Shown: positions 29,311 to 40,759 of the stretch, one piece after another | Layout: every line of letters begins with the position of its first letter | Position numbering within the stretch: the first letter of the stretch is position 1 | Assembly: GCF_002286975.1 (NCBI RefSeq) | Contig: NZ_NSKB01000002.1 | Span: 124,001 to 188,000, forward strand | DNA: 64,000 nucleotides | Direction: 5' to 3' | Origin: Halomonas salipaludis | GTDB taxonomy: Bacteria > Pseudomonadota > Gammaproteobacteria > Pseudomonadales > Halomonadaceae | Made by a program: the position numbers and the translations under genes | Notes under the pieces: model-generated | Told to the model about the DNA's origin: nothing | Database searches by the model: none | What the model saw: only the letters and a program-made list of their open reading frames with translations

Positions 29311-31587
29311 TCAGGCCAGCTCGGCCTCGGTTTCCAGCCGCAACTCGTCGTCCCCCTCCTCGATGCTGACGTGGACCACGCCGCCGTGTTCGGAGAGCTC
29401 GCCGAACAGGATCATCTCGGCCAACGGCTTCTTGAGCTTGTCCTGGATCAGCCGCGCCATCGGCCGCGCGCCCATCTCCGGATCATAGCCCTGCTCGGCA
29501 AGCCAGCTGCGCGCCGCCTCGTCGACATCGAGCTGCACGCGCTTCTCGTCGAGCTGCGCCTGCAATTCGACCAGGAACTTGTCGACCACGTTGCGCACCA
29601 CCTCGGGCATCAGGCCGTGGAACTGGATGATGCCGTCGAGACGATTGCGGAACTCGGGGGTGAAGGTCTTGCGAATCACCTCCATGCCGTCGGTGGAGTG
29701 GTCCTGGGTCTGGAAGCCGATCGAGCGCCGTGCGATCTGCTCGGCACCGGCATTCGAGGTCATGATCAGGATCACGTGGCGGAAGTCCGCCTCACGGCCG
29801 TTGTTGTCGGTCAGACGGCCGTGATCCATCACCTGAAGCAGCAGGTTGAAGACCTCGGGGTGCGCCTTCTCGATCTCGTCGAGCAGTAGCACGCAGTGCG
29901 GCTGCTTGGTGATCGCCTCGGTGAGCAGCCCGCCCTGGTCGTAGCCGACATAGCCGGGAGGCGCGCCAATCAGCCGCGACACGGTGTGGCGCTCCATGTA
30001 CTCGGACATGTCGAAGCGCACCAGCTCGATGCCCATCAGCGAGGCCAGCTGCTTGGCCACCTCGGTCTTGCCGACCCCGGTGGGGCCGGAGAACAGGAAG
30101 CTGCCCACCGGCTTGTCCGGCGACTTGAGACCGGCCCGCGACAGCTTGATCGCCGCCGACAGGCTGGTGATCGCCTCGTCCTGGCCGAACACCAGCATCT
30201 TGAGGTCGCGCTCGAGGTTGGAGAGCAGCTTGCGGTCGGAGCTGGAGACGCTCTTCGGCGGAATCCGCGCGATCGAGGCGACCACCGCCTCGACCTGATC
30301 GACGTCGATGGCATCGACCCGCACTTCCGGCGGCAGCAGGCGCTGATGGGCGCCGGCCTCGTCGATCACGTCGATGGCCTTGTCGGGCAGGTGGCGATCG
30401 TTGATGTAGCGATCCGCCAGGCGCGCAGCGCTCTCCAGCGCGCCGTCGGTGTACTTGAGCTTGTGGTGCTCCTCGAAGCGCCCACGCAGGCCCTTGAGAA
30501 TACGGATGGTGTCCTCTACCGAGGGCGCCATGACATCGACCTTCTGGAAGCGCCGGGCCAGGGCACGGTCCTTCTCGAAGATGCCACGGAACTCTTGGAA
30601 GGTGGTCGAGCCGATACAGCGCAGCTCGCCAGACGAGAGCAGTGGCTTGAGCAGGTTGGAGGCGTCCATGACCCCACCGGATGCCGCGCCGGCGCCGATC
30701 ACTGTGTGGATCTCGTCGATGAACAGGATCGCGTTGGGCTGCTTCTTGAGCTCGGCCAGCAGGCTCTTGAGACGCTTCTCGAAGTCGCCGCGGTACTTGG
30801 TACCGGCCAGCAGCGCGCCCATGTCCAGCGAGTAGACCACTGCATCGGCGATCACGTCGGGCACCTCTTCCTCGACGACCCGCTTGGCCAGACCCTCGGC
30901 GATGGCGGTCTTGCCGACCCCGGCCTCACCCACCAGCAGCGGGTTGTTCTTGCGCCGCCGGGCAAGGATCTGCACCACCCGCTCGAGCTCGTGGTCGCGA
31001 CCGATCAGCGGATCGATCTTGCCCAGTCGCGCCTGCTCGTTGAGGTTGGTGGCATAGCCGGTAAGCGGGTGCGCGGCCCCTTCGTTGCCGCCCTCCTCGC
31101 CCTCTTCGGCATCCGATGACGGTGCCGACGACGGGTTCTGGGTGTGCCCCGAGACCTTGGAGATGCCGTGGGCGATGTAGTTGACGGCATCCACTCGCGC
31201 CACGTTCTGCTGCTTGAGGAAGTAGACCGCCTGGCTCTCCTGCTCAGAGAAGATCGCCACCAGCACATTGGCGCCGGTGACCTCGCTCTTGCCGGAGGAC
31301 TGCACGTGGAAGACCGCGCGCTGCAGCACCCGCTGGAAACCTAGCGTTGGCTGTGTTTCGCGGTCGACCTGATCCTCGGGAATCAGCGGCGTGGTGGAAT
31401 TGATGAAATCCTGCAGGTCGGAGCGCAGCTTTTCGAGGTTGGCCCCGCAGGCTCGCAGCACGTCTGCCGCAGAGGCGTTGTCCAGCAGAGCCAGCAGCAG
31501 GTGCTCCACGGTCATGAACTCGTGGCGCTTGGAGCGGGCCACGGTAAAGGCCGTGTTCAGGGTCAGTTCAAGTTCTTTGCTCAGCAT
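29311..31587 (-). CDS. clpA: ATP-dependent Clp protease ATP-binding subunit ClpA
   Basis: This 758-residue Hsp100 unfoldase feeds substrates to ClpP. It has an N-terminal double Clp_N repeat that binds ClpS (about 1-145), then a D1 AAA+ module with [14 protein letters not shown] and [14 protein letters not shown]. The D2 module has [14 protein letters not shown] and [19 protein letters not shown]. The IGF-type ClpP-docking loop is in RSIGFQTQD. An acidic linker with repeated Glu/Gly follows the N-domain. The ATG follows AGGGGA. clpS lies 145 bp upstream on the same strand. Confidence 0.96.
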   Translation of the reverse strand: MLSKELELTLNTAFTVARSKRHEFMTVEHLLLALLDNASAADVLRACGANLEKLRSDLQDFINSTTPLIPEDQVDRETQPTLGFQRVLQRAVFHVQSSGKSEVTGANVLVAIFSEQESQAVYFLKQQNVARVDAVNYIAHGISKVSGHTQNPSSAPSSDAEEGEEGGNEGAAHPLTGYATNLNEQARLGKIDPLIGRDHELERVVQILARRRKNNPLLVGEAGVGKTAIAEGLAKRVVEEEVPDVIADAVVYSLDMGALLAGTKYRGDFEKRLKSLLAELKKQPNAILFIDEIHTVIGAGAASGGVMDASNLLKPLLSSGELRCIGSTTFQEFRGIFEKDRALARRFQKVDVMAPSVEDTIRILKGLRGRFEEHHKLKYTDGALESAARLADRYINDRHLPDKAIDVIDEAGAHQRLLPPEVRVDAIDVDQVEAVVASIARIPPKSVSSSDRKLLSNLERDLKMLVFGQDEAITSLSAAIKLSRAGLKSPDKPVGSFLFSGPTGVGKTEVAKQLASLMGIELVRFDMSEYMERHTVSRLIGAPPGYVGYDQGGLLTEAITKQPHCVLLLDEIEKAHPEVFNLLLQVMDHGRLTDNNGREADFRHVILIMTSNAGAEQIARRSIGFQTQDHSTDGMEVIRKTFTPEFRNRLDGIIQFHGLMPEVVRNVVDKFLVELQAQLDEKRVQLDVDEAARSWLAEQGYDPEMGARPMARLIQDKLKKPLAEMILFGELSEHGGVVHVSIEEGDDELRLETEAELA

Positions 31588-31731
31588 GGCAGTCCCCTTC
31601 TCGCCGCCTCGGGCTTACGTCGGCAAATTTCTCGGCCGCATTCTCACCATCGGGCACATTCATGGGTTTCGCAAGCTCGATGTTCCAACGCTTGCCGGTC
31701 GTAGCGTGCAAACGACCGATTGCGTATGCAC

Positions 31732-32127
31732 TCAATCCGCCGCATCAATGTCGCACAGCAGCGGGTGCTGGCACTCCCGGGCATACTCATTGACCTGATG
31801 ACTCTTGGTCTCGGCGATATCGCGAGTAAAGATCCCGCAGGTCGCCTTACCCTGAGTATGCACCGCCAGCATCACCTGTACGGCTTTCTCGCTCTCGAAA
31901 TGAAAAAAAGTCTGCAGCACCTCGACCACGAACTCCATCGGCGTGAAGTCGTCGTTGTGCAGCACCACCTTGTACATCGGCGGTTTGGCCAGTTCCGGGT
32001 CGGCTGGCTTGACCGCCAGATTGCCATCATCTTCCTGATCCGGCTCGGGCGGCTTCGTCATGCCCAACGCGGGGGCACGGTCGGCGGCACCCATCGGCAC
32101 GGACTCATCGTGTTCAACCATAACCAT
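31732..32127 (-). CDS. clpS: ClpS adaptor of the N-degron pathway
   Basis: This 131-residue protein has a long flexible N-terminus (about 50 residues, acidic and Pro-rich) and then the ClpS core [27 protein letters not shown]. The HNDD element and following methionine form the pocket for bulky N-terminal residues. [19 protein letters not shown] matches the ClpA-binding face. It delivers proteins bearing N-terminal Leu/Phe/Trp/Tyr to ClpA, including those tagged by Aat and Bpt encoded 4 kb away. The cspD gene often found next to clpS is not present between it and icd. Confidence 0.95.
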   Translation of the reverse strand: MVMVEHDESVPMGAADRAPALGMTKPPEPDQEDDGNLAVKPADPELAKPPMYKVVLHNDDFTPMEFVVEVLQTFFHFESEKAVQVMLAVHTQGKATCGIFTRDIAETKSHQVNEYARECQHPLLCDIDAAD

Positions 32128-32261
32128 TCATGTCCATCGATAGCGTCTGCTCACCGCCGGCGTCACGCTCTTTCGACGCCATTCGCGGCAGCGGGTTCAG
32201 TACTAAGTGATAAATGCGTCCCCAGCACGCCTCTTGCAAGGGCCAGGCCAGCGATACAGGC

Positions 32262-32294
32262 AAAAAAGCCCCCGCCCGCCTGGCGGACGAGGGC
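32262..32294 (-). terminator. Strong rho-independent terminator of icd
   Basis: As minus-strand RNA, 32294-32268 folds into a GC-rich stem of up to 13 pairs with two G-U wobbles. It is followed by six T (32267-32262). It lies 26 bp after the icd stop. Confidence 0.85.
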
Positions 32295-32320
32295 CCTGAG
32301 CCTCGCAGAGAGCGAAGTGA

Positions 32321-34774
<2,454 letters not shown>

Positions 34775-34796
34775 TTACTCTTGATGACGGAGCCCC

Positions 34797-35393
34797 ATGA
34801 GCACCCTGTATCTATTGCACAAGCCCTATCAGGTGCTCTCGCAGTTCACCGACCGCGAGGGCCGCGCCACTCTGGGCGACTATCTCGACGCCCCCGGGGT
34901 GTACGCCGCCGGCCGCCTCGACTACGACTCAGAGGGCCTGCTGCTGCTCAGCGACGACGGCGCGCTGATCCATCGCATCAGCCACCCACGCCACAAGCAA
35001 CCCAAGACCTACCGGGTGCTGGTCGAGGGCGAGCCCGACGATGCCGCACTGCAGGCCCTGCGCCGCGGCGTGCCGCTCAAGGATGGCACCACCCAGCCGG
35101 CCAAGGTGCGCCGCCTGGCGACCAGTGAGCTGCCCGAGCGGCAGCCGCCGCTGGACGCCAGGCGCCACCCGCATACCACCTGGCTCGAGCTAACCATCAG
35201 CGAGGGCCGTAACCGCCAGGTGCGGCGCATGACCGCTCACGTCGGCCATCCCACCTTGCGCCTGGTGCGCGTGGCCATTGGTGCCTGGCGACTCGATGGC
35301 CTGGCCCCCGGCGAATGGCGCCGCGAAACCCTGCATGCGCCAGCGCGCCGCACGGCCAACCCGCACCACTCCCCACAGAGGCGCTCACGATGA
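34797..35393 (+). CDS. rluE: 23S rRNA pseudouridine synthase RluE
   Basis: This 198-residue RsuA-family enzyme lacks the S4 domain, as expected for RluE, which modifies U2457 in 23S rRNA. The catalytic motif GRLDYDSEGLLLL gives Asp42 as nucleophile. KTYRVLVEG and SEGRNRQVRRMTAHVGHPTLRLVR complete the fold. A basic C-terminal tail of about 20 residues is unconserved. The ATG at 34797 opens directly on the core (STLYLLHKPYQVLSQF). Its stop overlaps the nudJ start (ATGA), so the two genes form an operon. Confidence 0.92.
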   Translation: MSTLYLLHKPYQVLSQFTDREGRATLGDYLDAPGVYAAGRLDYDSEGLLLLSDDGALIHRISHPRHKQPKTYRVLVEGEPDDAALQALRRGVPLKDGTTQPAKVRRLATSELPERQPPLDARRHPHTTWLELTISEGRNRQVRRMTAHVGHPTLRLVRVAIGAWRLDGLAPGEWRRETLHAPARRTANPHHSPQRRSR

Positions 35394-35839
35394 AACCTTG
35401 GTCTCCCCGCGTCACGGTTGCCACCGTGGTCGAACGTGCCGGGCGCTACCTGCTGGTCGAAGAGGACCGCGGTGGCCCCTTCACCCTGTTCAACCAGCCC
35501 GCCGGCCACCTCGAACCCGATGAACGGCTGCTCGAGGCCGCCGAGCGAGAAGTCCGCGAAGAGACCGCCTGGCGGGTCGGCATTACCGACTACCTGGGGC
35601 TCTACGTCTACCACGCTCCGGACGGCGTGACCTTCCACAGCCACGGCTACGTAGGCATGGCGCTGGCCCACCTGGGCAACGAGCTCGACCGCGACGTGCT
35701 GGCCATTCACTGGCTGACCTTCGACGAGATCGAGGACCTGGAGCGCGCCGGGCGGCTGAGGAGCCCGCTGGTGATGCGCCGCATCCGCGACGCGCGCAGC
35801 GGCCGGGTGTTTCCGATGGACGTGATTCAGGAGCGCTAG
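35390..35839 (+). CDS. nudJ: Nudix hydrolase, NudJ-like phosphatase
   Basis: This 149-residue Nudix protein has the box GHLEPDERLLEAAEREVREETAW (residues about 41-63). It is complete in the metal-binding REVREE segment, but Ala stands where the consensus glycine would be. The N-terminal SPRVTVATVVER and the position before mnmA fit NudJ, which hydrolyses HMP-PP and nucleoside di/triphosphates. The ATG overlaps the rluE stop by 4 bp. In the conserved order nudJ would be followed by mnmA; here an efflux operon lies between. Confidence 0.87.
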   Translation: MKPWSPRVTVATVVERAGRYLLVEEDRGGPFTLFNQPAGHLEPDERLLEAAEREVREETAWRVGITDYLGLYVYHAPDGVTFHSHGYVGMALAHLGNELDRDVLAIHWLTFDEIEDLERAGRLRSPLVMRRIRDARSGRVFPMDVIQER

Positions 35840-35858
35840 CACCCCGCGTCCCCTGAGT

Positions 35859-38800
35859 TCACCACTTCATGGCCAGTCGATAGAGCGCCGGGATCACCAG
35901 TAGTGTCAGCAGGGTCGAGGCGACGAGCCCGGAGATGATCGCCCAGGCCATCGGCGGCCACAGCGTCGACTGGGTCAGGGTCAGGGGCACCAGGCCGGCG
36001 ACGGTGGTGGCGGTGGTCAGCAGCACCGGTCGGGTGCGCCGGGCGACCGCCCCGACCACTGCATCGTCGAGGGGCATGCCCTGCCGGCGATTGGCATTCA
36101 TCACATCGATCAGCACGATGGCATTGTTGACCACGATCCCCACCAGGGCGACGACACCCAGCATGGCGGTGAAGCCGAATGGCTGCCCGGTCAGCCACAG
36201 GCCCGGGATCACGCCGATGGCCGCTAGTGGCACGCTGGTCAATACGATGCCCAGCTGGCGAAAGGAGTTGAACTGCGCCAGCAGGAACACGATCAGCAAC
36301 AGGACGCCGAATGGCAGGGTCTGGAACAGCGCCGTATTGGCATCCCCCGCCGACTCGGCCGCCCCACCCACCATGTAGGTCACTCCCTCCGGCAGCTCGA
36401 GTTCTGCCAGCCGCGGCAGCAGCCCGTCCAGCACGCTGGCATAGGTCTGGCCATCGGCCACCTCGGCCAGCACGGTGGTCATGCGACGTAGGCCACGATG
36501 CTGGATCACTGCCGGCTGCCATGTGGTGCGTAGGGAAGCGACCTCGCCGAGGGGCACCGAATCGCCATTGCCAGTCGCCAGGCGCAGCCCTTCGAGCGCG
36601 GATAGCGGGAAGCGCTCGCCTTCCGGCGAACGAATCAACAGCGGCGCAGGGTCGCGCTCGGCGCGCCAGGTACTCACCTCGATGCCGCGACTGGCACCCG
36701 CCACCGCCATGGCGACCTCGCGCCGCGACAGGCCGAACTCGCCGGCACGGGCATCGTCCACGTCCAGCCGCAGCGTAGGCAGCCCTTCACCCAGGGTATG
36801 TCGCGCATCGCGCGCACCCTCGGCACCCCGCAACAGCGCCAGAATACGTTCGGTGCCTTCGGCGAGCCGGCTGCGCTCTTCGGCGAAGACGCGAATCTCG
36901 ACGGGGGCCGTGACGGGAGGCCCCTGCCCCAGGCGTCGCGCCACCACATCGGCCTCCGGCAACCGTTCCGGGGTAACGTCCCGCACCCACGCCATCAGCG
37001 GAGCCAGATCGTCGGCATGCTCCGCCTCGACCACCAGCCGCGCCAGATGCGCCTGACGGGGCTGCTCGACCAGGTTGTAATAGAACCGTGGGCCACTGAA
37101 GCCGGCAAAGAGGTGTACGCCGGTCACCGCCGGTCGCTCACGCAGGTCCGCGGCCAGCACGCTTGCCTCATGGGCGGTGTAATCGAGATGCGTACCCTCG
37201 GCGAAGTGCAGGTCGATGACCAGTTGATTGCGGTCCGTATCGGGGAAGAAGTCATGGTTGAGCAGTGGCAGCATGGCCATCGCCCCCACCAACAGGACCA
37301 CGGCACCGGCGAGTATGCCGCCCGGCCAGCGCACGGCGAAGCGCCCGATCCGCCGGCCGGCACTTGACAGGCTGCGCCGCTGCGAACCGCCGCCGGGCTT
37401 GAGGATGGCGGCGGCGAAGACCGGGGTGACGAAGATCGCGTAGAGATAGCTGACCACCAAGGTCAGCATCACCATCACCGGAATCGCCCGGGTGAAGTCG
37501 GCGGTATTGCCACTGGAGAGCAGCAGCGGCACGAAGGCGGCCAGGGTGGTGCCGGTCGCCGCCAGCAGCGGCGCGGCAAGCTCTCGCACCGAGCGCGACA
37601 CGGCCTCCGCCGCCGAGCGCCCCTGGTCGCGATGCCACTGCAGGTTCTCGACCATGACGATGGCATTGTCCACCAGCATGCCCAGCGCAATCACCATGCC
37701 CGCCACGGCGATCTGGTGCAGGATGCCGCCGCCCATGGCATAGATGGCCAGGGCCGAAAAGGTCACCAGCGGCACGATCAGCATCACCGCGAATCCCAGC
37801 CTCAGGCCCATGGTCAGGAACAGCAGGGCGCCGAGAATGGCAATGCCCAGCAGCAGCGAGACGCCGAGTTCGGCCAGCCGCTGCTCCACCCAGCGGGGCT
37901 GATAGAACATCTCCTGGATCTGCAGCGGCGCATAGGCGGGGCGCACCTCGTCGAGCAGGCTGCGCAGGGATTCGCCGAAACGGACGGCATTGACCCGCTC
38001 GTTGGAGAGAATGATGCCCAGCGACACGGCGGGCTCGCCGTCATGCCAGATGCGCTCGGTGGCGGGCTCGCGTGGCGACAGCCGTACATCCGCCAGCTCG
38101 CCCAGTGGCAAAGTGTCCCCTCGCCGCGTGCGAATCGGGGTCGCGGCCAGTTCATCGAGGCTGCCAAACTCCGTCACCGGATCGAGCACCACCGAGCGCC
38201 CACCGCTGGAGAGGCTGCCTCCCGCGGTAGTCAGGTTGCGGGCGGCCAACTGATCGCCCAGCGCCTGGGCATCGAGCCCGGTCAGTTCCGCCAGGGCATC
38301 GTCCCAACTGACGATGACCTGCTGTCCGGGATCGGCGAGCAGGTCGATGCGTGCAATGTCCTTGAGTCGGAACAGGTCGCGCCGCAGCCGCTCGGCGGCC
38401 TCGCGCAGCTCGAGCAGGTCATCGCTGCCGGTCACCGATAGCACGATGCCGTGGGCGTCGGAGTCCCGGTCGCTGATCTCGGCCTCGCCCACCCCGTCGG
38501 GAAATTTCCGCGACGCCCGATTCACCGCAATGCGGATCTGCTCCCAGGCGGCGTCGGTGTCATAGACATGTTCGTGCATCTCGATGTTGACATGCGCCAC
38601 ACCCAGCCGCGCCGTGCCGATGAGCTCGTTGACCTCCTCGACCTGGGCCAACTCCTCTTCCAGCGCGTTGAGCACCAGACGCTCGACCTGCTCCGGCTCC
38701 GCGCCGGGATACGGCACCAGCACCTGGCCGAAGCGGTAGGGAAAGAAGGGATCCTCCTGACGATCCATGGTCAGCCAGGCGGCCAGCCCGATCAGCGCCA

Positions 38801-38861
38801 GCAGTGCCGTCACGGTCAGCACCAGGCGCTTGACGTGCAGCGCCGCGTGCAGCCACTTCAT
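35859..38861 (-). CDS. RND-family efflux transporter inner-membrane subunit
   Basis: This 1,000-residue AcrB-like pump has two repeats of one plus five transmembrane helices and two large periplasmic loops. The start MKWLHAALHVKRLVLTVTALLALIG is the first membrane helix. TM4 carries MVIALGMLVDNAIVMVENLQ: the first proton-relay aspartate of AcrB (Asp407) is kept and the second position (Asp408) is Asn. The C-terminal repeat has LVGIVVNNAIVLIDVMNANR. The ATG overlaps the stop of the membrane-fusion gene. No outer-membrane channel is encoded nearby, so it probably uses a TolC from elsewhere. Substrate unknown. Confidence 0.9.
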   Translation of the reverse strand: MKWLHAALHVKRLVLTVTALLALIGLAAWLTMDRQEDPFFPYRFGQVLVPYPGAEPEQVERLVLNALEEELAQVEEVNELIGTARLGVAHVNIEMHEHVYDTDAAWEQIRIAVNRASRKFPDGVGEAEISDRDSDAHGIVLSVTGSDDLLELREAAERLRRDLFRLKDIARIDLLADPGQQVIVSWDDALAELTGLDAQALGDQLAARNLTTAGGSLSSGGRSVVLDPVTEFGSLDELAATPIRTRRGDTLPLGELADVRLSPREPATERIWHDGEPAVSLGIILSNERVNAVRFGESLRSLLDEVRPAYAPLQIQEMFYQPRWVEQRLAELGVSLLLGIAILGALLFLTMGLRLGFAVMLIVPLVTFSALAIYAMGGGILHQIAVAGMVIALGMLVDNAIVMVENLQWHRDQGRSAAEAVSRSVRELAAPLLAATGTTLAAFVPLLLSSGNTADFTRAIPVMVMLTLVVSYLYAIFVTPVFAAAILKPGGGSQRRSLSSAGRRIGRFAVRWPGGILAGAVVLLVGAMAMLPLLNHDFFPDTDRNQLVIDLHFAEGTHLDYTAHEASVLAADLRERPAVTGVHLFAGFSGPRFYYNLVEQPRQAHLARLVVEAEHADDLAPLMAWVRDVTPERLPEADVVARRLGQGPPVTAPVEIRVFAEERSRLAEGTERILALLRGAEGARDARHTLGEGLPTLRLDVDDARAGEFGLSRREVAMAVAGASRGIEVSTWRAERDPAPLLIRSPEGERFPLSALEGLRLATGNGDSVPLGEVASLRTTWQPAVIQHRGLRRMTTVLAEVADGQTYASVLDGLLPRLAELELPEGVTYMVGGAAESAGDANTALFQTLPFGVLLLIVFLLAQFNSFRQLGIVLTSVPLAAIGVIPGLWLTGQPFGFTAMLGVVALVGIVVNNAIVLIDVMNANRRQGMPLDDAVVGAVARRTRPVLLTTATTVAGLVPLTLTQSTLWPPMAWAIISGLVASTLLTLLVIPALYRLAMKW

Positions 38862-39949
38862 GGCAGCACCCGCACGCTATCGCCTTGCTGGAGGCGCCCC
38901 TGACCAGCAGTGACCACCCGATCGCCGAGAGAGAGCGGGGCCGAGATGGTCACCCAGTCGTTTTCCAGCCGTCCCGGCGCCACCGCCACCCGCCGCACGC
39001 GCTCATCATCAGTGAGGGCAAGGACGTAGGGCGCGTGCCCGCCGGGGTCCTGCACCGCCACAAGCGGTATCTGCAGCGATGGCTGCGTGGCAACGGCAAG
39101 ATATACCTGCACCGACTCCCCCGGGACCAGGCGCGGGTCGGGTTCGAGTTCGACCACCACCGGCACCAGTGCCGAACCCGCCCTCCCCACGCTACTGATC
39201 CTTCCCTCAAAGCGGCCTTCCTGCAGCGTCGGCGACACCTGAGCCGGCATCCCCGCGGTCAGCCGGGCGCCGAGCGTCACCGGGACGCGAATCGCCACCT
39301 CCACGCCATCGACACCGGAAAGCGCCAGCACCGGCTCGCCGGCGGCCACGAAGTCTCCCGGCTCGACGAACAAGTCGGCCACGTTGGCGGCGAACGGCGC
39401 CCGCAGCGTCATCTCCTCGACCTGGGCTGCGGCATCGGCCCGGGCAGCCACTGCCTGCTCCCTGACCTGGGCGGTGGCCTGCCGTTCCGCAACCAGCCGA
39501 TCCAACTCCTCCTCGGCGACAAGGTTCCGCTCACGCAGTACCCGAGCCCGCTCCACATCCCTGCCCAGCCTGGCCAGATGGGCGTCAAGCTCCTTGACCC
39601 GTCCTTCGGCACCCACCAGGGCAGGCTCAAGCGCGGGGTTGTGCAGCCGTGCCAGGGGCTCACCCTGCTCGACACGCTGGCCACGCTCCACCAGGCGCTC
39701 GCTGAGCACGCCGGCATGCAGGAATGCCGGCGCGACCCGGTCCATTGCCTGCGCCACACCGGGGAAGCGCATCCTCTGTTCGGCGGAACCGTTGCGCACC
39801 TGAGCGACACGCACCATCGGCCGAGAATCCAGCGTCTCGCCGGCCTCGCCTCTCGCGGCCGGCGCCGAGTCGCAGCCTGCAAGTAGCAGCACGATGCCCA
39901 ACACCCCCAGCACCCCCGTGGCAGGTCCCCCTCTTTTCCCCTGTGTCAT
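38858..39949 (-). CDS. RND efflux periplasmic adaptor (membrane fusion) lipoprotein
   Basis: This 363-residue AcrA/MexA-type adaptor has lipobox LLLAGC with Cys26 as lipid attachment site. The lipoyl-like half-motifs (GVLSERLVERGQRVEQGEPLARL and LRAPFAANVADLFVEPGDFVAAG) flank an alpha-hairpin (about 105-180, Ala/Glu/Arg-rich coiled coil). A beta-barrel and membrane-proximal domain follow. AGGAA precedes the ATG. The palindrome at 39985-40002, shared with the tetR promoter, lies 36 bp upstream. It is coupled to the RND gene by an ATGA overlap. Confidence 0.9.
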   Translation of the reverse strand: MTQGKRGGPATGVLGVLGIVLLLAGCDSAPAARGEAGETLDSRPMVRVAQVRNGSAEQRMRFPGVAQAMDRVAPAFLHAGVLSERLVERGQRVEQGEPLARLHNPALEPALVGAEGRVKELDAHLARLGRDVERARVLRERNLVAEEELDRLVAERQATAQVREQAVAARADAAAQVEEMTLRAPFAANVADLFVEPGDFVAAGEPVLALSGVDGVEVAIRVPVTLGARLTAGMPAQVSPTLQEGRFEGRISSVGRAGSALVPVVVELEPDPRLVPGESVQVYLAVATQPSLQIPLVAVQDPGGHAPYVLALTDDERVRRVAVAPGRLENDWVTISAPLSLGDRVVTAGQGRLQQGDSVRVLP

Positions 39950-39984
39950 GTTCCTGCTTCCTCATTCAGCGAACCGGCTAATAA

Positions 39985-40002
39985 ACTGGCCGGCCGGTCA
40001 GT
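39985..40002. promoter_or_regulatory. Predicted TetR operator before the efflux adaptor gene
   Basis: ACTGGCCGGCCGGTCAGT is an 18-bp palindrome (arms 39985-39993 and 39994-40002, one mismatch). It lies in the tetR-adaptor gap. It shares the TGGCCGRCCGGTCA core with the site at 40643-40660, which supports a common regulator. Confidence 0.65.
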
Positions 40003-40018
40003 AATTGGCGCAAAAAAC

Positions 40019-40624
40019 TCAGTTCTGCGGCGCGACCCCGGCCATGAAAATCGTCAGGAAATCTTCCAGGAAGGCCTCGTCGCTGCCCATGCCCGGCCAG
40101 TGTTGATGGTGACACTTGGCCTCGAACCATTGCGTGCACGTCATCACGAACAGCGCGATCACATGGGTTGGGTTGATGTCCTTACGCAACAGGCCACGCA
40201 TCTGGGCCTGGCGAACCCATTCGGCCCCCGCACCGACGAGCTGGTTGTCGAGCTCTCCACAATGGCTGTCCCCTTCCAGGTGGGTCCAGGCGAACAACCG
40301 CACTACGCCGGGGTTGTCGCGTAAAAAGTGGAAGTAGGCTTCCACCGAATGCCGCAGCAGCATGGCATCCGGCTCGCCGGCCTCCTCCAGCATGGCCATC
40401 TGGCCAGTGTAATAGCGCTCGAAGGCACGATTCTTGACCGCCTCCCACAGCTGTTCCTTGCTGCCGAAATGGTGATGGATCAGGCTCTTGGTGACGTCAG
40501 CGGAACGCGCCAGCGCACTCAGCTTGACGGCAGAGAAGCCCTGCTCCACGAAGTGGGATTCCGCCGCGTCGAGAATGCGGGTGCGGGTCAGTTCAGGGTC
40601 TCGTGTCTGGGTTTTCTCGCTCAT
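40019..40624 (-). CDS. TetR/AcrR-family transcriptional regulator
   Basis: This 201-residue regulator has an N-terminal HTH, TRTRILDAAESHFVEQGFSAVKLSALARSADVTKSLIHHHFGSKEQLW (about 13-57), and a helical ligand domain of normal length. The ATG at 40624 is chosen because the upstream palindrome and lack of homology argue against the longer frame. It is the first gene of the leftward tetR-MFP-RND string. Sites before itself and before the adaptor gene imply autoregulation and local repression of the pump. Inducer unknown. Confidence 0.9.
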   Translation of the reverse strand: MSEKTQTRDPELTRTRILDAAESHFVEQGFSAVKLSALARSADVTKSLIHHHFGSKEQLWEAVKNRAFERYYTGQMAMLEEAGEPDAMLLRHSVEAYFHFLRDNPGVVRLFAWTHLEGDSHCGELDNQLVGAGAEWVRQAQMRGLLRKDINPTHVIALFVMTCTQWFEAKCHHQHWPGMGSDEAFLEDFLTIFMAGVAPQN

Positions 40625-40642
40625 CAGCAGACGATAGCCTCG

Positions 40643-40660
40643 ATTGGCCGACCGGTCAAT
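40643..40660. promoter_or_regulatory. Predicted TetR operator before tetR
   Basis: ATTGGCCGACCGGTCAAT is an imperfect palindrome (two mismatches between arms), 18 bp upstream of the tetR ATG. Its core matches the site at 39985-40002, which fits autoregulation. Confidence 0.62.
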
Positions 40661-40718
40661 TGAGTGCGCGCTCGTCGCAGCGATGCCCCACGAGATGAAG
40701 CACCGCGGCAACATGAGG

Positions 40719-40724
40719 TATAAT
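40719..40724 (+). promoter_or_regulatory. Candidate -10 element of mnmA
   Basis: A perfect TATAAT lies 35 bp before the mnmA ATG. The -35 region at the right spacing (around 40695-40701) is poor, so this is a tentative promoter. It lies about 60 bp from the tetR operator on the other strand. Confidence 0.4.
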
Positions 40725-40759
40725 CGCCGGCCATTTGAGGCTCCAACCCGAGAGAGTGT

